Assembly (NCBI GenBank): GCA_015179045.1
Contig: WHUZ01000019.1
Span: 310,001 to 374,000, forward strand
Length of the DNA stretch: 64,000 nt
Direction of reading: 5' to 3'
Source: Kalaharituber pfeilii
Lineage: Eukaryota; Ascomycota; Pezizomycetes; Pezizales; Pezizaceae
The notes under the pieces are model-generated. The model was not told the DNA's origin, ran no database searches, and was given only the letters and a program-made list of their open reading frames with translations. Shown piece after piece: positions 36,000 to 46,713 of this stretch (its first letter is position 1; each line of letters opens with the position of its first letter). The position numbers were made by a program, and so were the translations under genes.

Positions 36000-36480
36000 G
36001 CTTGCTCAATGTGTCTTGCAACATTGGCTGTGGGTACTATATTGTATGCATTGTTCGTGAATTCAGAAGTGTCAGTCATTCGTGTATCTTCATATGCATT
36101 GTTCGTGAATTCAGAAGTGTCAGCCATTCGTGTATCTTCACACATCGATTGAGTAGAGGTATCCTTGTTCTGTATACTCCCGCTGTTTTCAACAGGGGTT
36201 TCAGTAATCTGTATCTTCACACATCGATTGAGTAGAGGTATCCTTGTTCTGTATACTCCCGCTGTTTTCAACAGGGGTTTCATTGATCTGTATATTCTCA
36301 CTCCCACTGTTTTTAGCAGGGGTTTCTGTATTCTCGCTCCCACTGTTTTTAGCAGGAGTTTCTATGCTCTTGCTCCCACTGTTTTTAGCAGGGGTTTCTA
36401 TATTCTCTCTCCCTCTGTTTTTAGCAGGGGTTTCTATATTCTCTCTCCCTCTGTTTTTAGCAGGGGTTTCTTAACATCTT
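36000..36480. repeat. Minisatellites in the Copia integrase-RT linker
   Basis: Units of about 79 bp (36090-36290, containing GAGTAGAGGTATCC and CAACAGGGGTTTCA) pass into units of about 36 bp (36290-36475, CTCCCACTGTTTTTAGCAGG). All are variants of one core. Confidence 0.85.
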
Positions 36481-36483
36481 CGT

Positions 36484-36990
36484 TCAATTTTGTATGCGAT
36501 GACTCTCATTGCTTTCAATGATATGCACTTCTACTTCGCCGTATCTTTCAACGACGGAACTCTCTTCACCATGTCTTTCAATGATGGGATTCACTTCGTC
36601 ATGTCTCTCAATGACGGTATTCTCTTTGTCATGTCTCTTAATGACAGTATTCTCTTTGTCATGTCTCTCAATGTCAGTATTCTCTTTGTCATATCTCTCA
36701 ATAATAGTATTCTCTTCGTCATGTCTTTTAATGACGGTGTTAATTGCATCAATAGTCTTGCGCATTTCTGTGTCTGTATCTGATCTTTCAACAATATTGC
36801 CGTGTCTTTCAACAGCTTTTCTCAAATCCCAATCAGTGAATGCAGAATTGTTTTCATCAAATGTCACTGGCTTCAAACACCTAGCGGCTTTGGGGTTCCC
36901 AAACGCGCTATATTCTTTTCTTTGGCACGAGCACATGGGCATTGCAGCCAAAAATTCTGGGTGATGTAGCTCCGGCACCTTCCATATCAC
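36484..36990 (-). pseudogene. Copia integrase C-terminal remnant plus 30-bp repeat tract
   Basis: The first part (CSCQRKEYSAFGNPKAARCL ... DENNSAFTDWDLR) resembles the end of Copia integrase. It is followed by tandem 10-residue units ERHDKENTVI encoded by 30-bp repeats at about 36570-36745. No integrase catalytic residues are present. Confidence 0.6.
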
Positions 36991-37239
36991 GCGAGTCCAG
37001 AGTCACTCAGCATACTCACCACCATCTCTTGGATTGATATGTAATTCTGTTGTAGTATGCTCTTAAACTGTGCATAGTCATACTCCCCACACCCATTATC
37101 ACATTGGAATCTATATGTCAGTTCAATATATACCTATAGTTCAAGTGCCCAAAATGACAGTCCCATATGTCAAGGTGAGTAGACGACGATAACGAAGACA
37201 AAGCAATGACAGAGAAACGAGATGATAGGCGATGAAACG

Positions 37240-38422
37240 TCAGGAAGTGAGATAGTAGCAGACGAAACGGTAGAAAGCGAAGTGACAGACGAAGTGGTAG
37301 GAATGACTGGAGCAGTGGCGAAGGTATGAGGAAGTCGAAAGTATACTGCTCATGTGGTTCCAGGGTGGCGTTCGCTTAATTCGATTCGATGGTAAAGCCT
37401 CTGACTTCGATCTTTGGAACCGATTTCGTAATTCCTTTGACCTTTTGCGTATATAGCAATCCTTCATTTTATGACCTCTCTTTAAACAGTACCAGCAGAG
37501 TTGTGATGTATCTTCGTCATTGTTATTTTCATTCTCTTGACCTTGACTTCTATAGCCTCCACGTCGTCCGTCACGGTATCCACCACAATATCCACCTCGG
37601 TATCTACCTCGGTATCCACGGCCACGATAACCACCTTTTTCATTGTATGAGTCGCTGCGAGAGACCATAGCAGACGATTGTTGAACAGCATCTCCTTCTA
37701 AATCCAATTCAAATTCTAGGAGCATGTTGATAGTGTAGTCAAGAGTGCGTGTATCAGCAGGACGTTCTAAAAGGTATCGCCTGTAGAAATCAAAACTTTG
37801 AAGGTAACCGCTTTAAGGCGTGCTTGATGAGTTGATTGTCGGTAATAGTATAGTCGGTTTGTGCAAGCTCGGTTTGATATCCCATTAGACGGCCAAAGTA
37901 GTCATTTACAGACTCTGTATCTTTCATTTTGTCTTTAAGATATGTATCATGAATGCGCACAGCTCGGGCCTCATTTGATAGGGCACTGTATCGGCGCTCC
38001 AGGGTCTCCCATAATGCTGCAGGATCCTCGATGTCAGAAAGTTGAGACTTAATCCGATTCGTCAATGTGCCGTAAATGATTGATGCTGCCTTTGACGTGC
38101 GTATTCTATAACGCTTATCCCTTGCTGCTGCTAATTTTCGGGCTGTTGATGATTTTCGAGCTGTATCATCATCACTCTCTGACGATGATGATGATGAGGA
38201 TGATGATGATGATGATGACGATTGCGTAGTATCAGTAGTAGGAGATGTTTCCTTACGTAAAACAATATCTAGAAAATTGTGGGCTTTTAGAACCACGGTG
38301 ATCTCTTTCTTCCATTGTAGGTAGTTTATTTCCGTGAGCTTTGTTACAATTCCATACTTATCACGATATACGTTGGTAGCGGCTAGTGTGGCAGTTGCAG
38401 ATGCAGCGTTGTTGTTTGACAT
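37240..38422 (-). pseudogene. Copia gag and zinc knuckle
   Basis: From the ATG at 38422 an ORF of about 210 codons carries the gag region (LQWKKEITVVLKAHN, ALWETLERRYSAL, VNDYFGRLMGYQTEL). It stops at 37790 and continues in another frame with a Gly/Arg/Tyr-rich stretch and the knuckle CWYCLKRGHKMKDC (about 37430-37475). A Ser-rich run is encoded by GAT/TCA triplets near 38180-38215. Gag packages the element RNA into particles; here it is split by a frameshift. Confidence 0.85.
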
Positions 38423-38638
38423 TGTGAAAGTTGTAAGCACCGAAATGGTAATGCGAAGGTAGTCTGATTTCGTGTGGGTTGAGCGAAGTTGAGTGATGTT
38501 AAGTGATGTGAGAATGCAATGTGTGCAGGTGATGTTGATTGTATTGTATTGAGGTGTTTAGTGATGTTACAGTGAGAATGTGACGTTGTGCAGCGATGTA
38601 GTTCAGCGTTCTGTATTGAAGTGTTGAAGCCTTAATCC

Positions 38639-38650
38639 GGGCTCATAACC
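38639..38650 (-). promoter_or_regulatory. Primer-binding site matching initiator tRNA-Met anticodon arm
   Basis: Directly inside the 5' LTR the plus strand reads GGGCTCATAACC, the anticodon arm sequence of eukaryotic initiator tRNA-Met. This fits the half-tRNA priming known for Drosophila copia and Ty5-type elements. Confidence 0.7.
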
Positions 38651-38928
38651 TGTAGCAACATATGCGGAAAAGATGCACAGGGATGCGTATAGTATTGTTC
38701 ACTCTTATGTCTTGTGTATTCAACGTACAGTACCGGTATGTGCTCCTAACATCCACCTATTTATAGACATGAGCTGCTAGCAAATTGTGCGAGTATAAAG
38801 GTTGCTCATCATCACAACACGTATCCACAACTTAGATTCCTCATCACATGGAATAACCTTATACCATAATCTCGGTTCATAGTCTCGGTTCATAGTCTCG
38901 GTTCATATGCATTGCATAATCTTCAACA
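38651..38928 (-). repeat. 5' LTR of the Copia element
   Basis: 278 bp; read side by side with 34101-34378 I find no difference. Confidence 0.93.
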
Positions 38929-38933
38929 GTTAC

Positions 38934-39170
38934 CAGTATGTACCGTATGGGTAACGATGTGCACACCGGTAACGCTGGGCACCTTGGCGCCGGTTTTGCA
39001 CCCTCTCCAACATCAAAATGTTAGGCATATCTCACAGAATATATTTCTAATACGTATGATGAATTAATTATAGACCATATTGACTGCGCTGATTCTGAAT
39101 TTGAAGGGAAAAAAGTGAAAATGCTACTCCTACAGCATCTACAGTTGCCTCACCCCTGTACCTTATGAAA
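38934..39170 (+). repeat. Duplicated segment A (right copy)
   Basis: Same orientation as 32428-32663 with only a few substitutions. It continues directly into the R copy 2 remainder. Confidence 0.8.
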
Positions 39171-39765
39171 TTTGTTACGAAGCTACTAGGAGTACGCGAT
39201 TGTACAGTTGAGGAAACGGGATTCTATGTTTGCTACATGTAGATTTAACCCTCAAGCAACCAGTTCGCATACTAGCTTGCATTGCTTTGACTAATAGTTG
39301 CATATCATAACTAATTCAAAAAATTCATCACAACAGGGTTTATTTCAATGTGACTAAAGTATTCACTTAGTAGATACAGTTGGTATAGAATATTGAGTGT
39401 CAGAAAAAATTACTACTGAGGGATTGCACTAATATATGTAACGGATGGTGGTAAACGCAGAGAATTACCGTCCGCCAGGCCAAAAAGACACTTGACCAGC
39501 GATACTCGCTAGTCCTCTGCGTAGCTCATATAGCACTCGCGACTGCGACGCCGGCGCCCGGCTGTCGCATATCGCCTATATCGCATATGCGCATACTGCG
39601 CGCGCATCCACCGACCGCCCGCCCTACGGTTGCGGTGAATCCGTAACATATAGGCATAGATCAGATCCTCACCTTAAATGAATTCTTAAGTTCTTTTGTC
39701 AGCAATTTGAGTTAGGTTCTAAAATCTATACTTTCCTATGTCAATGAGATATTTGGCAAGTATTG
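39171..39765 (+). repeat. R element, copy 2, right end
   Basis: It matches 15530-15925 of copy 1 (GGTTTATTTCAATGTGACTA and neighbours), interrupted by a solo LTR at 39437-39648. Confidence 0.8.
39437..39648. mobile_element. Solo LTR, 212 bp, with TATA TSD
   Basis: It begins TGTAACGGATGG and ends GAATCCGTAACA, a TG...CA structure with short inverted ends, and is much more GC-rich than the surroundings. TATA flanks both sides. The equivalent place in R copy 1 (about 15780-15795) is empty. Confidence 0.8.
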
Positions 39766-41777
39766 GTATGTTGACTAGATATAATCTATTGTCAGTTTAA
39801 GCATAAGTAAATGATAATAGTACTGGCAAACAGAGATCCCTTGTGCCCAGCCCAGCATCTGCAAGTATTACCACTTCTCAGGTACTATGGTGTTGCATAG
39901 GAGAAGCACTGCAATACTGAAACAAAAGTTGGCAGGAGTTTGATTCTGAACTTATGGGTCTGGCAGGGTTGGCGATATAGCAAGCCCACTTTTGACATGA
40001 ATTTTATAAGTTTGAGGAAAGAGAGTGTAGTTAGCGGTATACTTGAGAATGAACTATCCTCATAGCCCGGTGATCGAAGAAGAGTTGATCATGAAGTTAT
40101 TGTCACCTCGAGTTGTCACACTTGGCTGCACAGCTTTATGCTGGACTGCAGTACTGTAGTCGAACTCCCCTGTTTGGGCCTAATGCAGCCAGAATAAGAT
40201 TTTAAAGATGCTAGCACTTGTTATCTATTGCGAATAAGCCTCAAAGCTAGTGGGAAAAAGCATAAATGCTTTTACACTAAACTACTGTTAGCAATTTACT
40301 GCGTGGCCGTGATATTAGATGCCCGTTTTCCTCTACAGATAGTTACCCGTGCGTGCCCACACACGCTCCCGCCGCACGTGTAAAAGGTTCGGTTTAGTCT
40401 ACATATAGGAAGATTTTTTTTTTGTTTCAAACACTTTTAACTGTCCCCCCCCTGTCACCTAGCCGGGGGCACTAACTCTGTCATCGCCCATCACATCAAA
40501 AAGCTTAACCTCCCCCCACCTCCCCTCGCCGTTACTCACATATCCATTATAATGTAGATTCCTCAAGAATTTTTATAACTCTTAAGGTTCATATACACCC
40601 ATCACATAACACTCCCCATCCATCCATCCATCCATCCATCTATCCATCCAATCCGAGCCAACCGTACACGACATCGCACTGCGCTCACCTCAAGAAATTC
40701 TACGCATTTGCAAATCCCCGTTGCCTGGGCACGCGACTGCCCCCTTCCGTGAGGTCTCTTGCCACCTTTTTTTGCGCAAAAAACGACATATCTACACACC
40801 CAATGAAAACCAAACATGGTTTGACCGTTTCATCCGCGACCCCCTCTCCGAAACATCCAAATGTTTCTCTACAACATCCCCTTGATACAATTAATTCATA
40901 TTGATAACAGAAAGCTTTTTCTTTACTTTCGCAAGTAATCAATTGGATTGGATAGGACTGGCTTGAAAAAAAAAATTCGAATTAACCTTGACGATATATA
41001 AGATGATTGCTACTCGTAAGAACTAAATATAAATCAGTACCGTTAACTCTGTTATCAGGCCCGCGGGGGGTCGGGGTGGGGAGGGTGCGTATATATTCTG
41101 ATATCAAATATATTCTTTTATATACAGCTAACTATTAGAAGACACAGAAAAGAGGTGTCCGAATTATAAACAAAACAGGTTCAAGGAAGTACAGGGGAAA
41201 AAAAAACAGAAGATATCTAGAACGTCAAAGAGAAATACAAGTATCAATAAGGTATCTGGATAAAAAAAAAGGTGCCAAGAGGGGATTTGATTAAACTTGG
41301 AAATCAGTAAAAAACAAAATTTTCTTTTTTTTTCTCTTTTTTTTTTGGGACAACCTTTTAGCTTTTTCGATGTGAATGCATTTTCTTTTATATTAAGTAT
41401 TTTTCTTATCGATAATGCTGAAGTAACTCTTATGCGGTTTAATGCGAACAAAGATATTGGGTGCAGTTCCTTGCGTTGGGCCCTTGGACCAATAGAAGGA
41501 TGGTATATGGTGACTTTGCGGAAAAACTGGAGAACGCTCCTTTTATCAAATATATTCTTGTTTTGTATGTGGGGAGAGGGGTGGAGGACATTCTTATATC
41601 AAATATATTCTTATGTCGGATATACTAGTTATCGAGACGTGCGTTTTTGGGGCGCTTGAGTCATACGAACAACCAGCTAGTACCTTAGATCAATAGAGGT
41701 TTTTTTTGATAAATGGATGCAAACACTAGATATGCCTACATCCGCACACAATTTTCTGAAAAAAATCCCTCTTTATG
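39766..41777. other. No recognised gene; (CCAT)n at about 40616-40650
   Basis: AT-rich sequence with homopolymers and a tetranucleotide microsatellite. ORFs at 40602-41659 lack motifs. Confidence 0.4.
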
Positions 41778-42327
41778 GATGCCGTAAAAACTCATATGTC
41801 AATTACTATATACAGGAAGCAGGTGGAATAGACCTGTTCTTTTCTTCGCAATATGCATGTTCAACTGCCCATCCGGTTCCGTCCCCTGAAATAATGTGCT
41901 ACGCAGAATAGGCCCTGCTAGTCGGTTCCTTTCGTCAGAGTAGACCGACGTAACAGTAGAGCTGCAGAGCCCTGAACGGTCTGACTGGGGGTCCTAACCA
42001 CATTACGCATCGCGGCCTCTAGCCAAAGCAACTGACGACAAAATGACCTCCATTAGCAGTGGCATAATCCTCCTAGCCTATATAGGCTGCAGTGATCCCA
42101 CAGGAAATATAAGTATACTGTTGGCCGCAAGGCCCCCAGTATCATTCCATGTAAAGAATGTGGAATTGCAACAGCAGAGCCCAATGGGGGAACAAATATG
42201 CAATATTAATGAAGAATTTGATCAGCTTGAGAAATACGCATTTCATAGACTGATATTAACTGCGATGAAAGAGAGAACATAGAAACTTCATCCCCTCACA
42301 CTAAATCAAAGAGATAATCAGTAAATT

Positions 42328-42711
42328 TCATGGGCATAATGTAATGTGAGCGTATGGGCAGATGAGTAAGGGAAAGTCTACCTTTTCAATCCACAGGTTT
42401 CCCCTGTCCGGGGAGAACCATAGCTTGACCTCATCAAGGTCCTTGATCTTTCCCGGCCCCCCAACAAGTTCACCATCTTTGACGAGATAATATCTGCCAA
42501 ATTCAAACTGCATTTTCCCAGACTCATACATGGAAACACATGCAGCCATGTTGATTTTGAATTTCTCCTCAATTTGTGGATCAGCCAACATGTGATGCAG
42601 CTGCTCTATCCTGACTTGTTGGGGTGTTTTTTCTTCAAAAACCTCAGGTGGACGTCTTGAAAGTGCATCCAGTGCAGCTTGGCAACCTTCAACATTGATG
42701 CCTTGCGCCAA
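42328..42711 (-). CDS. R element ORF-A, open copy
   Basis: The open frame of 127 codons begins MAQGINVEGCQAALDALSRR; the same frame extends upstream through YRARLQELL to a probable intron acceptor, so the true N terminus may be in a lost exon. Then follow QQVRIEQLHHMLADPQIEE and YYLVKDGELVGGPG, with LWFSPDRGNLWIEK near the end. Compared with copy 1 the last part is shifted and truncated. The function is unknown: no catalytic or zinc-binding pattern is visible. Since ORF-B is gone here, this copy is likely a remnant even though it is open. Confidence 0.5.
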   Translation of the reverse strand: MAQGINVEGCQAALDALSRRPPEVFEEKTPQQVRIEQLHHMLADPQIEEKFKINMAACVSMYESGKMQFEFGRYYLVKDGELVGGPGKIKDLDEVKLWFSPDRGNLWIEKVDFPLLICPYAHITLCP

Positions 42712-42974
42712 CAGCTCTTGCAGCCTGGCGCGGTACCTAGCTGCACTGCCGGGCCCGCTGAGAGATTTTGTCAGACTTTCAGTAACGAAAGCTCAAAGAA
42801 GTCACTTGTGAAGATAAAACGAACCACGGCAGAGCAACAGGGTGGAGAGGGACTCCATAGGCCGTCAGTTCAGAAGTACCTGTCTGGTCGGTCATTCTAT
42901 TTGCTAGAAGATAACGTCAGCACGAGCTTAGCCATTGCAGTGAAGCTTGCGGGGGGTGCCCGGGTACGTACTTA

Positions 42975-43119
42975 TCTCTGTCGAATTCTTTGACCAAAAT
43001 TGCCTCTTTTGATTTTTCTTCCTTGTCATTATTTCCTTTTGTATTTAATCTCGTCGTAGCCCACGAGGCGGTATACAAGTACTGATAATAATAATAATAA
43101 AAAAATCTCTCTGTCGAAT
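42975..43119 (+). mobile_element. 121-bp LINE tail insertion with 12-bp TSD
   Basis: TCTCTGTCGAAT flanks the insert at 42975-42986 and 43108-43119. The insert ends with a LINE-A-like hairpin tail (CGTAGCCCACGAGGCGGTA) and an ATAATAATA/A-rich tail. R copies 1 and 2 show the unoccupied site (about 15290 and 32272). Confidence 0.85.
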
Positions 43120-43320
43120 CCAAAGATTGACTGCATTAAGGTTCGTAGGGAACGTGGCAAGGTTATCGTCAGATCTGGGGGGGCTGAAGCGTACTGAGAA
43201 GAAAGTTAAGTCTCTTGATCGCGATGAAGGGAAGAGGAGAAGAAAAGAAGAGGAGCGTGGGAACTGACCAACTGACACCATGCCAAGGCGCCAAGAGCAT
43301 TACAGCAATGTGACCTGTTG

Positions 43321-44159
43321 GAGAATATGCAGCGCTGAAGTAAAACATCATGCATAGTGGCTAGGTGGGCTGAACATATGCAACCTGAGGTGTGGCCATG
43401 ATGCTGGCTGACGTTTCATGATTCTATGGTCTTCTATTTCCTATACCGATTATATCCTCTTTACCATCTGAATCCACTGCTATGTGCAACCTCATTCCGC
43501 ACCAATAATTGTATGAAGGTACCTCCGAGATTCTATTGCATAAATAGGGCCATTTTGGAGCGCATATTTGGGGTTATTCTATCTGAATCAATCAACTGTA
43601 TCCCACCGCATTTTAGCTCGTAATCTGTAGTTTAACAACATGACCAATATCATTTAGCTACTAAGTATTAGTATGTACTCGAGTACTTAGGTTACAGTAT
43701 GCACTAAGCAGAATAGAGTCTAGTTTACGAGACTATGCATACTAGTAACAGCACAATTAGACTAACAGCATAGTATAATGCAAGATTCGCAGCAACATAT
43801 GAATGCAGCATGCCCACTTGTAGGTTTGCATTGTATCTTAGCGCTACCATTAACCCTAAGATTCGGAGTACTAAGTGGTGGGGTGTATCTAGAAGGGGAC
43901 CAGTTGTAACATTTGCTGACTTGCTGACTAATATACCAAAATTCATTCCAGTCGCATACATAGTCACCCCCTTTTCTTACCTGTTGTACCCCAGCTGTTC
44001 CCATGCACGCTTGGTGCTGATTGCTCCCTTCTCAGGTGCATCTTTTGACCCCTCTCTTCGTGGCCCTTGGTAACCAGTTCCTCTTGCACCAGCTGCTCCA
44101 TTGCTCCATTGCTCCTTGCACCACTCGCTCCAACACTCCTCGCACCTGTCGCTTTTACC
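43321..44159. other. No recognised gene
   Basis: Only short unsupported ORFs occur. A CTCCATTGCTCCTTGCACC-type imperfect short repeat lies at about 44085-44155, just before the LINE-A insertion. Confidence 0.4.
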
Positions 44160-44520
44160 ACTTCTCGTACCCGACGCTGGCGGGGATCCTGGGAAACAAA
44201 GGACTGAACGAATGGAGATCCCACATAGGGAAGGCCGAATCACCGGAATGCCGATGGTGCGGGGAGGCCCCGGAAAACTGGGAACATGTACGGAAAGACT
44301 GCAAGGCGTGGGCTAGGAAATGCGGGGGGGCGGAAGGTATAAGACAGATTGATAAGGGAGTAAACATACGGGAGATCTTGGAATGGGCACGGGGAGAATA
44401 GATGAGAGTGACGCATATATTTCACTTATTTTATGTATTTAAATATCGCCATAGCCCATAGGGCGGCATGCGATTAATGAAAAAAAAAAAAAAAAAAAAA
44501 AACTTCTCGTACCCGTCGCT
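44160..44520 (+). mobile_element. 5'-truncated LINE-A with zinc-knuckle C terminus, 19-bp TSD
   Basis: The target repeat ACTTCTCGTACCCGACGCT (44160-44178) reappears with one difference at 44502-44520. The 323-bp insert encodes the last about 74 residues of a LINE ORF2, with the knuckle CRWCGEAPENWEHVRKDC and a stop at about 44401, then the 3' UTR with hairpin GCCATAGCCCATAGGGCGGC and a poly-A tail. This copy ties the hairpin tail found all over the window to a coding LINE. Confidence 0.92.
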
Positions 44521-45515
44521 TTACCGCTTCTTGGACTGGTCGCCTTACCGCTTTTCCAACAAAATGGGCCGCAATAGTAAGAAAAGAACTTGATATTACT
44601 ATTAATCGCTTTTTTTATAAATGTTTACGAACTATGGAGGCATATCAAGATGGTTATGTATATGGTACGAAGAGTTTACTGAACGTGTATATATATAAAA
44701 GTCATAGGCGAGTAGACAGGTAGATCATTTCCGTATATAGTAATTTCTTCCCCACACTAATATCAATTTGGCAATCTTGGCGTATAACACTGTACAGGCC
44801 TTACATATAAAGTACAACATTTTCAACTTCAAATTTCTCAACGACGCCTTCATATTTTTGAAATCCGAAGCCGAAGGGTTGTAGAGCAAGCGAAATAGTA
44901 CATATTTTCGGCCTTTAAATTTTAATCAGATGTGGTTGGTTGATGAAATATAATTTCAAATTGAGTCCGTAATTTTGGGCTGCAGGGGTCCCTTCTAGAT
45001 GCGCTGTGGAAGGACTCTCTTCACCAAGCAAGAACTTTGGTATTTTCGGAGTAGGTTGTGCCGGAGCAGAATCTCCCGGTCGCCCCACCCTCTCATATAT
45101 ACATGTCCTACCCACATACAGACTCCCCCACCCCCGGTTTCGGCAACAGCCTACTTCCGGCAGCAGCGTGCTCGGATGCCCCCCCTTCGACAATTCGGAC
45201 CGAAGGTTCGGATTGTCGAACCAAGTGTGCGGCTACCTCAATCCCACTGGCCCTCTCTCCCTATGCATCAGTCCCATTCCAATTCATCAATTCCATTCCA
45301 ATTCTCACTTCCAATTACACCCCCCCCCTTTTTCCGTCGCCTTCACTGCCCCTTCACCAGTGTAACCACTACCATCAATCAACCTTTCGCCAGTTACCAC
45401 CCTTTTCGCCACCGTCCCTAGTCTCGTAACCAGCAACGTCCCTTCCAACACCCCATCCAATTATTCGCCGCCCTTCTTCGCCCTCCTTCGCCACTGTCAC
45501 TTTCGACACCAATTA
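44521..45515. other. No recognised gene
   Basis: AT-rich, then C/T-rich from about 45050. The C-rich part may be the 3' region of the adjacent Gypsy remnant; no LTR was found. Confidence 0.35.
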
Positions 45516-46139
45516 TCACCACCTCTCTCCTCCGTCACCTTCAACCCCAATCCAATTATTGCCACCTTCAACACCCATCCATTCGCCCTTCTTCACCCAT
45601 GTCACTTTCAACGCCTTCGACTCCTCTCTTCGTCCTTGATCTGCTACCATCCCCCTTCTCTCTCTTGGTACATTAATCTTTAAGGAATCGAAAGCGTACC
45701 TCCCCTTCCTTTGCCCATTCTCTACCTCCTCCAAGTCTCCTGACACTCCAGACCGGCTTACCCGCTTTAACAGGTATAGGCCCTCCCATTGAGGCTCTAA
45801 TTTCCTTCCATACTCCTTATCTATGATGAACCTCCAGAGCAGTACCAGATCTCCCTCCCTTGGCATAGCATACCTAGCCCGACTCTCTATCTGAAGCAGA
45901 TCCTCCTGGGCTTGAAACACACGTTCCACAGCACACTCTCGCATTTCCTCCAGCATTGCGAGCCGGTATGAATACTCTCTCTCCTTAACTGCTAAGTTAT
46001 TTTGGGTCCCCAGCTCATCCAGTTTCTCAATCAAGGATTCGCTTCGAAGGACGTCATCAACCAAATCATCCACTTCAAGCACGGCATTCACGCCCCGATC
46101 TGTAAAATCACCCCCGGATTGATTCATAAGAAATGCCAT
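45516..46139 (-). pseudogene. Gypsy (Ty3-type) integrase C-terminal remnant
   Basis: The 207-codon ORF contains the GPY/F-type module that ends Ty3/Gypsy integrases: PREGDLVLLWRF, GRKLEPQWEGLYLLKRVSRS, then GRYAFDSLKINVPRE. The preceding helical stretch (RLAMLEEMRECAVERVF) is the segment just before it. The integrase core, RNase H, reverse transcriptase and LTRs are absent in the neighbourhood. In life this module helps target and bind DNA during insertion. Confidence 0.85.
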
Positions 46140-46677
46140 TGGAATGCAGACCGCGCTAGGAGGGCTGGTTTACAAGACTATCAATGGGGGTAAAATAAAA
46201 TTAAAGAAATCAATAAAAACTGCTAGTGAATAACGAAAAGAGAAGGAAATATGACAACAAAAACCACAATGGGGAGTACATAGTCAAATGTTCCTAGGAG
46301 TAAGTAATTTCTGGGTATCAGAGGATTGGGGGCCTTCGGTGATGCGGCTGAAATGCCGTCGGAGGTGTTGTCGAGGGGGGACAGGGACAGCGCGATGAGA
46401 CTATACGGGGGCTACTGAAAGCGTGGGATACTGGAATGGGTTCAAAACGAAGCTGGTAGTTGTCGGGATTGTCGAACTGGCCATCTAGAGCTCGGTGAAG
46501 CGGTAGGTATTCCCTGTAGTCTCTAGTGAAGAGATAGATAGAATCGAGGATTCTCGGTTGTGGTCATGGGTAGAAGGGTTTTCGGTCCATTGTCTTAAAC
46601 ATGAGAATGTAAATGCTCCGGTTAGTCAAATTTCTAGTGGAACCAGTGCCACCTGTTTTTATTATGTTTCTTTTTGC

Positions 46678-46713
<36 letters not shown>

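Larger units (their letters stand above)
34101..38928 (-). mobile_element. Copia-type LTR retrotransposon, internally deleted
   Basis: Two 278-bp LTRs flank a minus-strand interior, with the 5-bp TSD GTTAC at 34096-34100 and 38929-38933. In sense order the interior has gag, a CCHC knuckle (CWYCLKRGHKMKDC), a remnant of the integrase end, minisatellites, pieces of reverse transcriptase (CKWVYRKK, WVDDILLFSS) and an RNase H end (ALSSTEAEYIATTEACKEA). Protease, the integrase catalytic core and much of reverse transcriptase are missing. Its LTRs show no difference, so it moved recently, presumably with enzymes supplied in trans. Confidence 0.93.
41778..43320 (+). repeat. R element, copy 3
   Basis: It contains the left non-coding part and ORF-A, then jumps by deletion at about 42770 straight to the 3' part (CAAAGAAGTCACTTG onward), so ORF-B and the promoter are lost. 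It holds its own later retroinsertion at 42975-43119. Confidence 0.8.

Noticed and set aside
44999..45429. Three overlapping plus-strand Pro/Ser-rich ORFs
   Set aside because: C/T-rich composition keeps several frames open; no signal peptide, domain or splice support.
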